Below are positions 6,958-14,072 of a stretch of 14,651 bases of DNA, one piece after another. The notes under the pieces are model-generated. The model was not told where the DNA came from, did not search any database, and worked only from the letters and a program-made list of their open reading frames with translations. Positions within the stretch are counted from its first letter, which is position 1. Each line of letters starts with the position of its first letter. Origin of the DNA: an uncultured Ruminiclostridium sp. Its GTDB lineage: Bacteria > Bacillota > Clostridia > Oscillospirales > Ruminococcaceae. The position numbers were made by a program, and so were the translations under genes. Location of the stretch: positions 1-14,651 of the forward strand of contig CAKSIR010000051.1 in assembly GCA_934462775.1 (NCBI GenBank), given 5' to 3'.

Positions 6958-7500
6958 ATGGACGATATGGAAATAATCGAGCTGTACAATCTGCGGTCTG
7001 AGAAAGCGATAGAAGAAACAAGCCGCAAGTACGGCGCCGCCTGCGGAAAAATAGCGGAGGCAATTCTTAAAATCCATGAAGACGCCGAGGAATGTGTGAA
7101 CACCTCTTACTATAAGCTGTGGAGCACTATTCCTCCAAAGAAACCGGAATCGTTCTGCGGCTATCTTTTTGCAACCGTAAGGAACACCGCCTTATCCGTT
7201 TACCGCAGAATGAGCCGAAGCGTCAGCTTTGCCTGCCAAGAGCTTGACGAGGTAATGGCGGACAAAAAGACGCTGGATTCCGAAATTGACAGCAAGCAGC
7301 TTGCCGACTGGATAAACGGTTTTCTTTCGGGCTCAAACCGCCGCAGCAGGGAGCTTTTCACGGCAAGGTACTATTTCAACCTGTCTGTGGCGGATATAGC
7401 GGAAAGCTTCTGCATGAGCGAGTCGGCGGTTAAGACAAGGCTGCTGAGAATAAGGCGGCAGCTCAGGACTTATCTTGAAGAAAGGGGAGTAAGCGTATGA
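6958..7500 (+). CDS. ECF-family RNA polymerase sigma factor
   Basis: This 180-aa sigma-70-family protein has only regions 2 and 4 and would redirect RNA polymerase to a dedicated promoter set. Region 2 spans about 18-87 and includes a DAEECVNTSYYKLW segment like the region 2.2 core-binding helix, then FCGYLFATVRNTALSVYRR for region 2.3-2.4. Region 4 is a helix-turn-helix at about 142-175 (LSVADIAESFCMSESAVKTR followed by LLRIRRQLR). The ATG at 6958 has AGGGAGGG 6 nt upstream. It overlaps the next gene by 4 nt (ATGA), the usual coupling of a sigma factor with its anti-sigma factor. A TGTAAC-N17-CGTC element upstream suggests autoregulation. The regulon and signal cannot be read from the sequence. 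Confidence 0.93.
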   Translation: MDDMEIIELYNLRSEKAIEETSRKYGAACGKIAEAILKIHEDAEECVNTSYYKLWSTIPPKKPESFCGYLFATVRNTALSVYRRMSRSVSFACQELDEVMADKKTLDSEIDSKQLADWINGFLSGSNRRSRELFTARYYFNLSVADIAESFCMSESAVKTRLLRIRRQLRTYLEERGVSV

Positions 7501-10301
7501 AAAAAGGCGAAGAATTATGGAACGAAGCGCTGGATAATCTTGATGAAAAGTACATAAACGAAGCTTCTGAAAAGCTTGCGGAAAGCGATAGCTTTTCAGG
7601 CGAACAGAGGTCCGCCGTTCACATGAAAATTCCCGCAAGGAAAAGCCGTGCAGGTACGGTAATCGGAATCTGCGCAAGCGCTGCCGCCGCGGTTTGCCTT
7701 GTGGCAGTAGGCGTATTTGTTGCAAACAACAGACAGATTGACATAACGGTTGCGGATACGTCCGACACGTCTGTTTCAGCAAATGCGGAAATTCCCGATG
7801 AAGCTGCGGATATAAAGCCTCAGCTTGCCGATTCCGAGGGGCATTTCGGCACATCGGGCTTCAGCTCGAATATTGCGGACGAGGATGTAAGGCTCGACCT
7901 TTACGAAGAATCGTATTTCGGCGAATGGACTGAAATAACCACGGGAGAAAAGCTTGTTTTTTCGTACAGTACCGACTGCGTTTCCTTAAATGAAACGTTC
8001 TGCGGAATAAAAGCGGCGGCGGACGGCCTTGTTTTCAAAAAAACGGACAGCGGCAGAAAAAGCACATTTTATTACATTTCAGAAAACGAGCGGGATTTGA
8101 TGTACCGTTATTCGGACATTGACGAATACGGCGGCAGCGTTGACCTTAAAAAGTACGACGCCGTATATTCACGGACCGACAAGCTTGAAAATCAGCGCGA
8201 AATTACTGACGGACAGCTTGGAACACTGGGAATTATCAAGCTTATTTCCGAAATGAGCGGCAAGGACAGCGTTTCCTATAATCGCGGCGAAAATGCGCTA
8301 AGGATAGCCATGAATCAGAAAATCCCGCTGCCTGACGGAAAAATCTACGCAAACTGCTTCGGAAAAACCGGAATGTACTTTGAGCTTTCGGATTACTCCG
8401 ACAAAAGCTTTACCTTCTGCACAAATTATGTTGCTCTCGGCGACACCGCTCCGGGTTTGCTGACCTTAAAAATGGAGGTAGTTCCCGTATCTGAGGGCTA
8501 TACCGCATGGAACATTGTTTCCATAACCTCGGGAGATGAAGAAATGCCGATTCCCGAAATTTTCAACGATACGTCCGCCCTCCCCGATGAGCTGTACGGC
8601 AGTGAATTTACATGGGATTTCAGCGTATTTGAGAAGTATTTTTACGGCAGATGGGTCGGAACGGACAGCGCTGATTTTTCACTGTACGACATTGCTCTCA
8701 CATATCAGGACGACGTTTACATTGAACCCGAAAACGGCGCTGTGTACTGCTCGGGATTTTACAGCGACGCAAAGGGTTGGTATATGAGAGGCTTAAGCGG
8801 CGGAATATTCCACTGCTACTACATTCCGTCGGACAATCCCGACTATATGTACTATTACGATGACGTTGGCGGGGAAGTAAGGCGCAACAACTATTCAATC
8901 TGTTACAAACGCAAGGACTCCGCCGCAGAATATGACACAGACGTTCGGACAATCACAGGCAAGGTAAGCTCGCTGGAATTTAAGCGCATAAAGCAGTATC
9001 TTGACTTTGAGTTCCCGACTGAGTCGGAAAGGATTACAATTGACGGCGATGTATGGTCAAGCAGCAGCAATATTGTCTGCGGCGTCGGCAATATCTTCAT
9101 AAACGAGCTTATTACCGATGACAGACTTGTCCTTACAAAGCGCTACATCAAGGACGGTACCCTTGAAACCGAGCCTGTAATGCAGTATCTTACCCTTACC
9201 TTTGAAAAGTCCGATGGCAGGTGGATACTTGCGGGTGCAGACAAATACAGAGGCGGGCTTGAAACGCTGAATACGCCTGCTTTTGTCAAGTCCGGTCAGT
9301 CGGATTCGGAGGTCGAATACTTTACCGACACTGACGGATTTTACTATGCGGTAAGACGCTATACAGACTCAGACGGCAGGACGCGCGGCGAGATTTACCG
9401 CTTTGACGGTACACGGTACGCTGCGTACAACGAAAACGGTTACGTCTTCTATGACTATGAGCAGGAGGATTATTCCGTAAGGGAGATTGGCAATGCCGAG
9501 TATGCGGGCGGAAAATTATATGTGAATTACCGCACACCAGACCTTTATTCAGTTGCAGAATTTTCCAAAAACGGCAGCTCCGTAAAGAACGTAACAGTGT
9601 CAGACAGCCCTATGGATATTGATGCTGTGGGCGATAAATTCATGATTGCTGCTGTAAACGGCAGATATTTCGTATACGATATTTCGTCGGACGCTTACCT
9701 TTTGTTTACTGCCGACAGCTTCTTGAAAGACAGCGACGGATTTGGATTTACGGCTGAATATGAGGGAAAGGCACTGCACATGAGGGCAGACGTTACCGAA
9801 ATGACTGCCGAGGAGCAGATCGACCTGCTCAACATAAGAGTAAGCTATATCTGGACATACACTCAGATCTGTTCGCCGAATGTGGACGATAATTCAACCA
9901 ATACCATCACAACTGACAGCGGTATTGAATTGTATCCTGTTACTCAGTCGAATTTCAAAAACTATTCCGAGGTTCACAAGCTTTTATCCGAAACCTATAC
10001 GCCTAACTGCGTAAACAGTATTTTAAGCGAGGATTTACCGACGGGAATGGTTTTTGATGAAAATGAACAAGCTTACTGCAATGACGGCGCGAGGGGCAGC
10101 AACATATATGTGGGCAAAATCGAGTGCGAAATCAAAAGCATAGACGAGGCGGGGAATATAGCTGAGCTGCAATACACGGCATATTCTTCCGACCTTGGCA
10201 TTGTGCAGGATTCGGCGGACGAGGTCTACGAAACCTATACCATGCAGGCAATCAAGACTGACGGAGTGTGGAGGCTGAATAAGTATTATTCTCCGTATTA
10301 A
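7497..10301 (+). CDS. Probable membrane anti-sigma factor/sensor with large duplicated extracytoplasmic region
   Basis: The 934-aa protein is not a recognised full-length family. A short cytoplasmic N-terminus (about 1-52) with LWNEALDNLDEKYINEA resembles the sigma-binding helices of clostridial anti-sigma proteins and has no zinc HxxxCxxC motif. One transmembrane helix (about 53-76, AGTVIGICASAAAAVCLVAV) follows. The rest should lie outside the cell: two related units of about 235 residues (136-370 and 378-590), a beta-rich Tyr/Asp/Gly-rich region (about 600-765), and a C-terminal domain (about 815-934). That last domain is faintly like the IseA DL-endopeptidase-inhibitor fold (EVHKLLSETYT near its start, DGVWRLNKY at its end); this is low confidence. 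The ATGA overlap with the ECF sigma gene is the main reason for the anti-sigma call. It is much larger than usual anti-sigma factors (about 100-450 aa), and a hairpin terminator follows its stop. Confidence 0.7.
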   Translation: MKKGEELWNEALDNLDEKYINEASEKLAESDSFSGEQRSAVHMKIPARKSRAGTVIGICASAAAAVCLVAVGVFVANNRQIDITVADTSDTSVSANAEIPDEAADIKPQLADSEGHFGTSGFSSNIADEDVRLDLYEESYFGEWTEITTGEKLVFSYSTDCVSLNETFCGIKAAADGLVFKKTDSGRKSTFYYISENERDLMYRYSDIDEYGGSVDLKKYDAVYSRTDKLENQREITDGQLGTLGIIKLISEMSGKDSVSYNRGENALRIAMNQKIPLPDGKIYANCFGKTGMYFELSDYSDKSFTFCTNYVALGDTAPGLLTLKMEVVPVSEGYTAWNIVSITSGDEEMPIPEIFNDTSALPDELYGSEFTWDFSVFEKYFYGRWVGTDSADFSLYDIALTYQDDVYIEPENGAVYCSGFYSDAKGWYMRGLSGGIFHCYYIPSDNPDYMYYYDDVGGEVRRNNYSICYKRKDSAAEYDTDVRTITGKVSSLEFKRIKQYLDFEFPTESERITIDGDVWSSSSNIVCGVGNIFINELITDDRLVLTKRYIKDGTLETEPVMQYLTLTFEKSDGRWILAGADKYRGGLETLNTPAFVKSGQSDSEVEYFTDTDGFYYAVRRYTDSDGRTRGEIYRFDGTRYAAYNENGYVFYDYEQEDYSVREIGNAEYAGGKLYVNYRTPDLYSVAEFSKNGSSVKNVTVSDSPMDIDAVGDKFMIAAVNGRYFVYDISSDAYLLFTADSFLKDSDGFGFTAEYEGKALHMRADVTEMTAEEQIDLLNIRVSYIWTYTQICSPNVDDNSTNTITTDSGIELYPVTQSNFKNYSEVHKLLSETYTPNCVNSILSEDLPTGMVFDENEQAYCNDGARGSNIYVGKIECEIKSIDEAGNIAELQYTAYSSDLGIVQDSADEVYETYTMQAIKTDGVWRLNKYYSPY
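7902..9255 (+). repeat. Two diverged ~235-residue units in the anti-sigma candidate
   Basis: Unit 1 begins YEESYFGEW (residue 136), contains YYISENERDLMYRYSD and reaches YDAVYSRTD (220-228). Unit 2 begins FEKYFYGRW (378), contains YYIPSDNPDYMYYYDD and reaches YSICYKRKD (466-474). In order they share a G-x-W, YYI, D-x-MY-x-Y, GG-x-V and Y-R-x-D. Both then continue into a second beta-rich stretch containing LTLK or LTLT (LLTLKMEVVPVSEGYTAWNI; LTLTFEKSDGRWIL). The offset is about 242-246 codons. Duplication is visible at protein level only. Confidence 0.6.
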
Positions 10302-10307
10302 AATGAG

Positions 10308-10333
10308 AACCGCTCATGAAAGTGAGCGGTTTT
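10308..10333. terminator. Hairpin terminator between convergent genes
   Basis: A perfect 9-bp stem pairs AACCGCTCA (10308-10316) with TGAGCGGTT (10323-10331) around a 6-nt loop. It is followed on the plus strand by TTTCGTTTTGTTT. It sits 6 nt after the anti-sigma stop and 10 nt beyond the stop of the convergent radical SAM gene. The minus-strand tail (CTCATTTTA) is weaker, so it probably acts mainly for the ECF operon but may serve both. Confidence 0.85.
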
Positions 10334-10341
10334 CGTTTTGT

Positions 10342-11229
10342 TTATATCCCCGACAGGTCGAAGTCGGGCGTCATTTCCAGCGTGGACGATGATTTTTCCT
10401 GCGAAAATCCCTGAATTTTCAGTTCGACGCATTTGTCAATAACCTTGTCGTACTCAAAGGTGGTCAGTCTGCGGTTTATTTCAGGAAATTTCACCGCGTC
10501 ATAGCAGGGCGTATATTGCCGCATTACGCTGACGAAAATGTCGTTAACTGGCAGATTTTCGGCAATCCATTCCATAATTTCGATGCTGTCGCGGTAGCAT
10601 TTCGGCAGAATCAAATGACGGATAATCAGTCCCTTTTTCATAACGCCGTTTTCATCGAAAACAGCCTTTCCCGTCTGGCGGTACATTTCGGTTATTGCCG
10701 CCTTTGCGCAGTCGGAATAGTTTTTTGCGGCTGAATATTTAAGGCTAAGCTCGCTGTTCATGTATTTGAAATCCGGCAGATAAATATCGATCAGCCCCTC
10801 CAGCGCCCGCAGAGTTTCAGCCTTTTCATAACCGCCCGTGTTGAATACAACGGGGATTTTCAGCTTGTCCTTTACCTTTTCAAGGGCAGGGAGGATAAAC
10901 ATCAGCTCGTGAGTCGGGTTTACAAGGTTGATATTATGGGCGCCCTTTTCCTGAAGCTCAAGAAAGATTTCGGCAAGACGCTCGTTGGTTGTTTCCTTGC
11001 CGAAATTATCCGCACTTATTGGATAATTCTGACAGAAACAGCATTTCAGGCTGCACCCTGAAAAGAAAACCGCTCCCGAACCGTTTTTGCCCGAAATGCA
11101 AGGCTCTTCTCCGAAATGCAGCATTGCTTTTGCAAGCTTTGGCTTATCGCCGCTGCCGCAGAAACCGGTCCTCGCGGTTCTGTCTGCGTGACATTCTCTT
11201 GGACATATATCACAGCTTTTTATATTCAT
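10342..11229 (-). CDS. Radical SAM protein, PflX / pyruvate formate-lyase-activating-enzyme-like (COG1313 type)
   Basis: Seen in 295 aa: an N-terminal cysteine cluster C6, C9, C13 and C24 (SCDICPRECHADR, TGFCG) that may bind a second metal centre. The radical SAM motif C59-x3-C63-x2-C66 sits in FFSGCSLKCCFCQNYPIS. Downstream come NLVNPTHE, VVFNTGGYE and IYLPDFKYMN, typical of the family annotated as 'putative pyruvate formate-lyase activating enzyme'. The true substrate of this family is not established, and no glycyl-radical enzyme is in the window. The start is ATG at 11229, with GGAAGG 11-15 nt upstream. The open frame continues to 11343, but a consensus promoter (11311-11339) lies inside that extension and its sequence does not look coding. 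It is monocistronic here, convergent with the ECF operon and divergent from guaA. Confidence 0.88.
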   Translation of the reverse strand: MNIKSCDICPRECHADRTARTGFCGSGDKPKLAKAMLHFGEEPCISGKNGSGAVFFSGCSLKCCFCQNYPISADNFGKETTNERLAEIFLELQEKGAHNINLVNPTHELMFILPALEKVKDKLKIPVVFNTGGYEKAETLRALEGLIDIYLPDFKYMNSELSLKYSAAKNYSDCAKAAITEMYRQTGKAVFDENGVMKKGLIIRHLILPKCYRDSIEIMEWIAENLPVNDIFVSVMRQYTPCYDAVKFPEINRRLTTFEYDKVIDKCVELKIQGFSQEKSSSTLEMTPDFDLSGI

Positions 11230-11310
11230 TTTTGTTGATACCTTCCGAAATTCTAAATGTAATAAAGTCAGATTTAACAAAATGCCGTTGAGGCGGTTTG
11301 CCGTACAATA

Positions 11311-11339
11311 ATTATAGTGCATATTCACGGAAAATTCAA
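11311..11339 (-). promoter_or_regulatory. Predicted sigma-A promoter of the radical SAM gene
   Basis: On the minus strand, TTGAAT (11339-11334) and a perfect TATAAT (11316-11311) are separated by exactly 17 nt. The leader to the ATG at 11229 would be about 75 nt. Its position excludes the upstream in-frame ATG at 11343 as the real start. Confidence 0.78.
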
Positions 11340-11356
11340 GCATTTGAAAAAATGAC

Positions 11357-11385
11357 TTTACAAACCTGTCGAATGTTGTTATAAT
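11357..11385 (+). promoter_or_regulatory. Predicted sigma-A promoter of guaA
   Basis: TTTACA (11357-11362) and a perfect TATAAT (11380-11385) have 17-nt spacing. It is back to back with the radical SAM promoter, the two -35 hexamers being 17 bp apart. The leader to the guaA ATG would be about 70 nt, too short for a purine riboswitch plus expression platform; none of the conserved purine aptamer strings was seen. Confidence 0.75.
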
Positions 11386-11403
11386 AAAATCAATTATCAG
11401 TTT

Positions 11404-11423
11404 GCCCGTACCGCATGACGGGC
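11404..11423 (+). promoter_or_regulatory. Short hairpin in the guaA leader
   Basis: GCCCGT (11404-11409) pairs perfectly with ACGGGC (11418-11423) around an 8-nt loop, about 12 nt after the expected transcription start. No T-run follows, so it is not an intrinsic terminator. It could be a 5' stabilising hairpin or a protein site; the function is unknown. Confidence 0.4.
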
Positions 11424-11461
11424 TGTCTGTTTATTTCAAGTGCGGAGAAATGGCGGTTACT

Positions 11462-13003
11462 ATGAATAACGAATTAGTTCTTGTTATCGACTTCGGCGGT
11501 CAGTACAATCAGCTTATCGCCCGCAGAGTCAGAGAACATAACATCTATTGCGAAGTGATTTCCTACAAGACACCTATTGAAAAAATCAAGGAAAGAAATC
11601 CGAAAGGAATTATTTTTACAGGCGGTCCGAACAGTGTTTATCTTGACACTTCACCACGCATGGACAAGGCTGTCATGGAGCTTGGAGTTCCTGTCCTCGG
11701 CATTTGCTACGGCGTTCAGTTCATGGCTTACGCTCTTGGCGGAAAAATCGGCAAGGCTCATGATAACTCGCTTTCCGAGTTCGGAAGAACTTCCTGCACA
11801 ATTGACGACAAGTCGGATTTATTTGCCGACATTGACGATGTAACGGAAGTATGGATGAGCCACAACGACTACATTGAAACGCTCCCTGAGGGCTTCAAGG
11901 CAATTGCTCATACTGAAAAATGCCCTTATGCAGGCATCGCCAACGTTGAAAAGAAGCTGTACGGAGTTCAGTTCCACCCTGAGGTAAACCACACTGTTCA
12001 GGGCTTCGATATGCTGGGCAACTTCCTTTACAAGGTATGCGGCTGCAAGGGCGACTGGACAATGAAGAACTACGCTCAGACAGCTATTGCACAGATTCGT
12101 GAAAAGGTAGGCGGCGGCAAGGTGCTGCTTGCGCTTTCCGGCGGCGTTGACAGCTCGGTTGCCTGCGCGCTGCTTTCAAAGGCGGTAGGCAATCAGCTTA
12201 CCTGCGTATTCGTTGACCACGGCTTCATGCGTAAGAACGAAGGCGACGAGGTCGAAGAGGCATTTAAGAACTGGGATGTAAATTTCATCAGAGTAAATGC
12301 CGCCGACAGATTTATAGGCAAGCTTGAGGGCGTTTCCGACCCTGAAACAAAGCGCAAGACTATCGGCGAGGAGTTTATCCGCGTATTTGAAGAGGAAGCT
12401 AAGAAAATCGGCAAGGTTGACTTCCTTGTTCAGGGCACGATTTATCCTGACGTAATCGAAAGCGGCGTCGGTGACGCAGCGGTTATCAAGTCGCACCACA
12501 ACGTAGGCGGTCTGCCTGATTATGTTGATTTCAAGGAGATTATCGAACCGCTCCGTCTGCTTTTCAAGGACGAAGTCAGAAAGCTTGGTACAGAGCTTGG
12601 TCTTGCAGATTATCTTGTATGGCGTCAGCCGTTCCCGGGTCCGGGTCTTGCAATCAGAATTATCGGCGACATTACCCGCGATAAGCTGAAAACATTACAG
12701 GACGCTGACTACATTTTCCGCGAGGAAATTGCAAACGCAGGTCTTGACCGTTCAATCAACCAGTACTTTGCAGTGCTGACAAATATGCGTTCTGTCGGAG
12801 TTATGGGCGACGACCGCACATACGACTACACGTTGGCTCTCCGCGGCGTTACAACCAGCGACTTTATGACAGCCGACTTTGCAAGGATTCCTTACGATGT
12901 GCTTGAAAAGGCAAGCGTAAGAATTGTAAACGAGGTTAAGAATATCAACAGAATTGTGTATGATATTACTTCTAAGCCGCCGGCTACTATTGAGTGGGAG
13001 TAA
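11462..13003 (+). CDS. guaA: GMP synthase (glutamine-hydrolysing)
   Basis: GuaA converts XMP to GMP using ATP and ammonia from glutamine, the last step of guanine nucleotide synthesis. Seen in 513 aa: a class I glutamine amidotransferase domain (about 1-190) with nucleophile C82 in GICYGVQ and H172/E174 in FHPEVNHT. The ATP-pyrophosphatase domain has the P-loop SGGVDSS (226-232) and [11 protein letters not shown]. The C-terminal dimerisation domain has [13 protein letters not shown] and ends KPPATIEWE. All catalytic residues are present and the length is standard. I chose ATG at 11462 because [20 protein letters not shown] matches where GuaA proteins normally begin. An in-frame ATG at 11450 has GGAG too close to it, and TTG at 11402 sits in a leader hairpin. 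It has its own promoter and is followed by a terminator; no other purine gene is adjacent. Confidence 0.97.
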   Translation: MNNELVLVIDFGGQYNQLIARRVREHNIYCEVISYKTPIEKIKERNPKGIIFTGGPNSVYLDTSPRMDKAVMELGVPVLGICYGVQFMAYALGGKIGKAHDNSLSEFGRTSCTIDDKSDLFADIDDVTEVWMSHNDYIETLPEGFKAIAHTEKCPYAGIANVEKKLYGVQFHPEVNHTVQGFDMLGNFLYKVCGCKGDWTMKNYAQTAIAQIREKVGGGKVLLALSGGVDSSVACALLSKAVGNQLTCVFVDHGFMRKNEGDEVEEAFKNWDVNFIRVNAADRFIGKLEGVSDPETKRKTIGEEFIRVFEEEAKKIGKVDFLVQGTIYPDVIESGVGDAAVIKSHHNVGGLPDYVDFKEIIEPLRLLFKDEVRKLGTELGLADYLVWRQPFPGPGLAIRIIGDITRDKLKTLQDADYIFREEIANAGLDRSINQYFAVLTNMRSVGVMGDDRTYDYTLALRGVTTSDFMTADFARIPYDVLEKASVRIVNEVKNINRIVYDITSKPPATIEWE

Positions 13004-13146
13004 TCGCCACACCTTGAAATTCCGCATAACAATGCGTTTTGACAGGCTCTCAAACAGCTTCGCGATACCGTTTGGATACCGAAAATCCCAAATATGAAAT
13101 AGTTGCAGGTGGCTTATGTGTTGCAGCCATTATGCAGTCAATAAAA
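13004..13146. other. Noncoding gap after guaA, no gene seen
   Basis: About 140 nt with no convincing ORF or RNA. It has a weak 5-bp hairpin CGCAT-AACA-ATGCG followed by TTTT (13023-13040), which could be a minor guaA terminator. It also has two short direct repeats: GATACCG twice about 11 nt apart and GTTGCAG twice. An open frame across it (peptide including TENPKYEIVAGGLCVAAIMQ) has no ribosome binding site or recognisable relative. Confidence 0.4.
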
Positions 13147-13188
13147 AATAATCCCCGAAAACCTTTATTAAGATTTTCGGGGATTATT
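13147..13188. terminator. Bidirectional hairpin terminator between guaA and the sirtuin operon
   Basis: A perfect 15-bp stem pairs 13147-13161 with 13174-13188, core ATCCCCGAAAA / TTTTCGGGGAT, around a 12-nt loop. On the minus strand the stem runs into a T-rich tail (ATTATTTTTTATTG), making a strong terminator 17 nt after the sirtuin stop. On the plus strand the tail is weaker, but it would still close the guaA transcript. Confidence 0.9.
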
Positions 13189-13205
13189 ACTTGTGATTAT
13201 ATTTC

Positions 13206-14072
13206 TCACATATTTGTCAACAAATCTGAAATATCAGCGTCAATGCAGACAGACCTTTCTTCGATTTCCTTCGGCGCATAGGATTCGCCGAAATTAAGGC
13301 AGGTGTAAAATGCGTTCGGGTTTTGATAAGTCATTCTCCAGAATGGGAATTTGATAATTCCCGGAGTATTCATTCCAACGCCGAGTTCGAGGAATAATAT
13401 ATGCTGTCCATCGTGAGAGCGCAGGTATTTTTCGTATCTCTGCGCTGCTTTGTGCCAGCCGCTGTCCTCAACGAATTTGTCGTCCGCGCGCAGGTTCATT
13501 GTCAGCGGCTTTCCGCAGTGCGGGCATCTCGGGATAAGCTCGGTCGGAATTTTCATGTTTTCCTGGGAGTCCATCATCGCAATTACGCTGTCCTCGTTGT
13601 CACGGGTTTCCTTGCAGCAAGGTTTGGAGCATTGGAACAGCCCATAATCTCCCTGCGTGTAGAACAACCGTTCCTTGTCAAATCCCGCTTTCTGAAACTG
13701 GTGGTCAACATTCGTGGTCAGCACAAAATAATCCTTGTCCCTGACAAGCTGAAACAGCCGCTTGTATGTGCCGTTGTCAACGTCCATATAGCGGTTGATG
13801 TAGATATACCTCGACCAGTACGCCCAGTGTTCCTCAGGAGTATCAAACGGGTAGAATCCGCCCTCGTACATATTCCGAAAACCGTATTTTGCGATAAAAT
13901 CGGAGAAACATTTCTCGAAGCGTTCGCCGCTGTAAGTGAATCCCGCCGCCGTGGAAAGCCCTGCGCCCGCTCCGATGATTATTGAATCAGCGGAATTTAT
14001 TTCGCTTTTCAGCCGCTCAATTTTTGCCGAGTATTTTTCTGTATATGTCATAGTCCTCGCTTCCGAATACAT
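13206..14072 (-). CDS. Class M sirtuin (SirTM), probable protein ADP-ribosyltransferase
   Basis: Known family: SirTMs use NAD+ to mono-ADP-ribosylate a lipoylated GcvH-like carrier instead of deacetylating lysines, and are paired with a macrodomain hydrolase. Seen in 288 aa: the NAD-binding loop IIIGAGAGLSTAAGFTYSG (31-49), then TTNVDHQF with N121. YTQGDYG puts Gln140 where ordinary sirtuins have the catalytic His, the SirTM hallmark. Zinc-ribbon cysteines are C148/C152 (or C153) and C183/C186 (CPHCGKPL). A C-terminal LELGVGMNTPGIIKFPFW completes the fold. The start at 14072 has AAAGGTG 7 nt upstream; ATG at 14051 (GGAAG 8 nt upstream) is possible. The gene overlaps the macrodomain gene by 56 nt, so the two are coupled, and a terminator follows 17 nt after the stop. 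Confidence 0.88.
   Translation of the reverse strand: MYSEARTMTYTEKYSAKIERLKSEINSADSIIIGAGAGLSTAAGFTYSGERFEKCFSDFIAKYGFRNMYEGGFYPFDTPEEHWAYWSRYIYINRYMDVDNGTYKRLFQLVRDKDYFVLTTNVDHQFQKAGFDKERLFYTQGDYGLFQCSKPCCKETRDNEDSVIAMMDSQENMKIPTELIPRCPHCGKPLTMNLRADDKFVEDSGWHKAAQRYEKYLRSHDGQHILFLELGVGMNTPGIIKFPFWRMTYQNPNAFYTCLNFGESYAPKEIEERSVCIDADISDLLTNM

Noticed and set aside
11230..11343. N-terminal extension of the radical SAM protein (38 extra residues from ATG 11343)
   Set aside because: A near-consensus promoter for this gene lies inside the extension. A better ribosome binding site and the family's usual N-terminus occur at 11229.
11402..11461. N-terminal extension of GuaA from TTG 11402 or ATG 11450
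   Set aside because: GuaA proteins begin just before the [10 protein letters not shown] segment. The TTG is in the leader hairpin, and the ATG at 11450 has its GGAG only 2 nt away.
11386..11461. Purine riboswitch upstream of guaA
   Set aside because: The leader is only about 70 nt and lacks the conserved purine-aptamer loop and junction sequences; there is one simple hairpin and no terminator.
13004..13146. Decayed gene or small RNA after guaA
   Set aside because: Only short imperfect repeats and an unsupported frame are visible; no homologue, promoter or ribosome binding site could be identified.
13401..13985. 194-aa open frame on the plus strand
   Set aside because: It is antisense to the sirtuin, whose motifs are intact. 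It has no ribosome binding site or recognisable domain.
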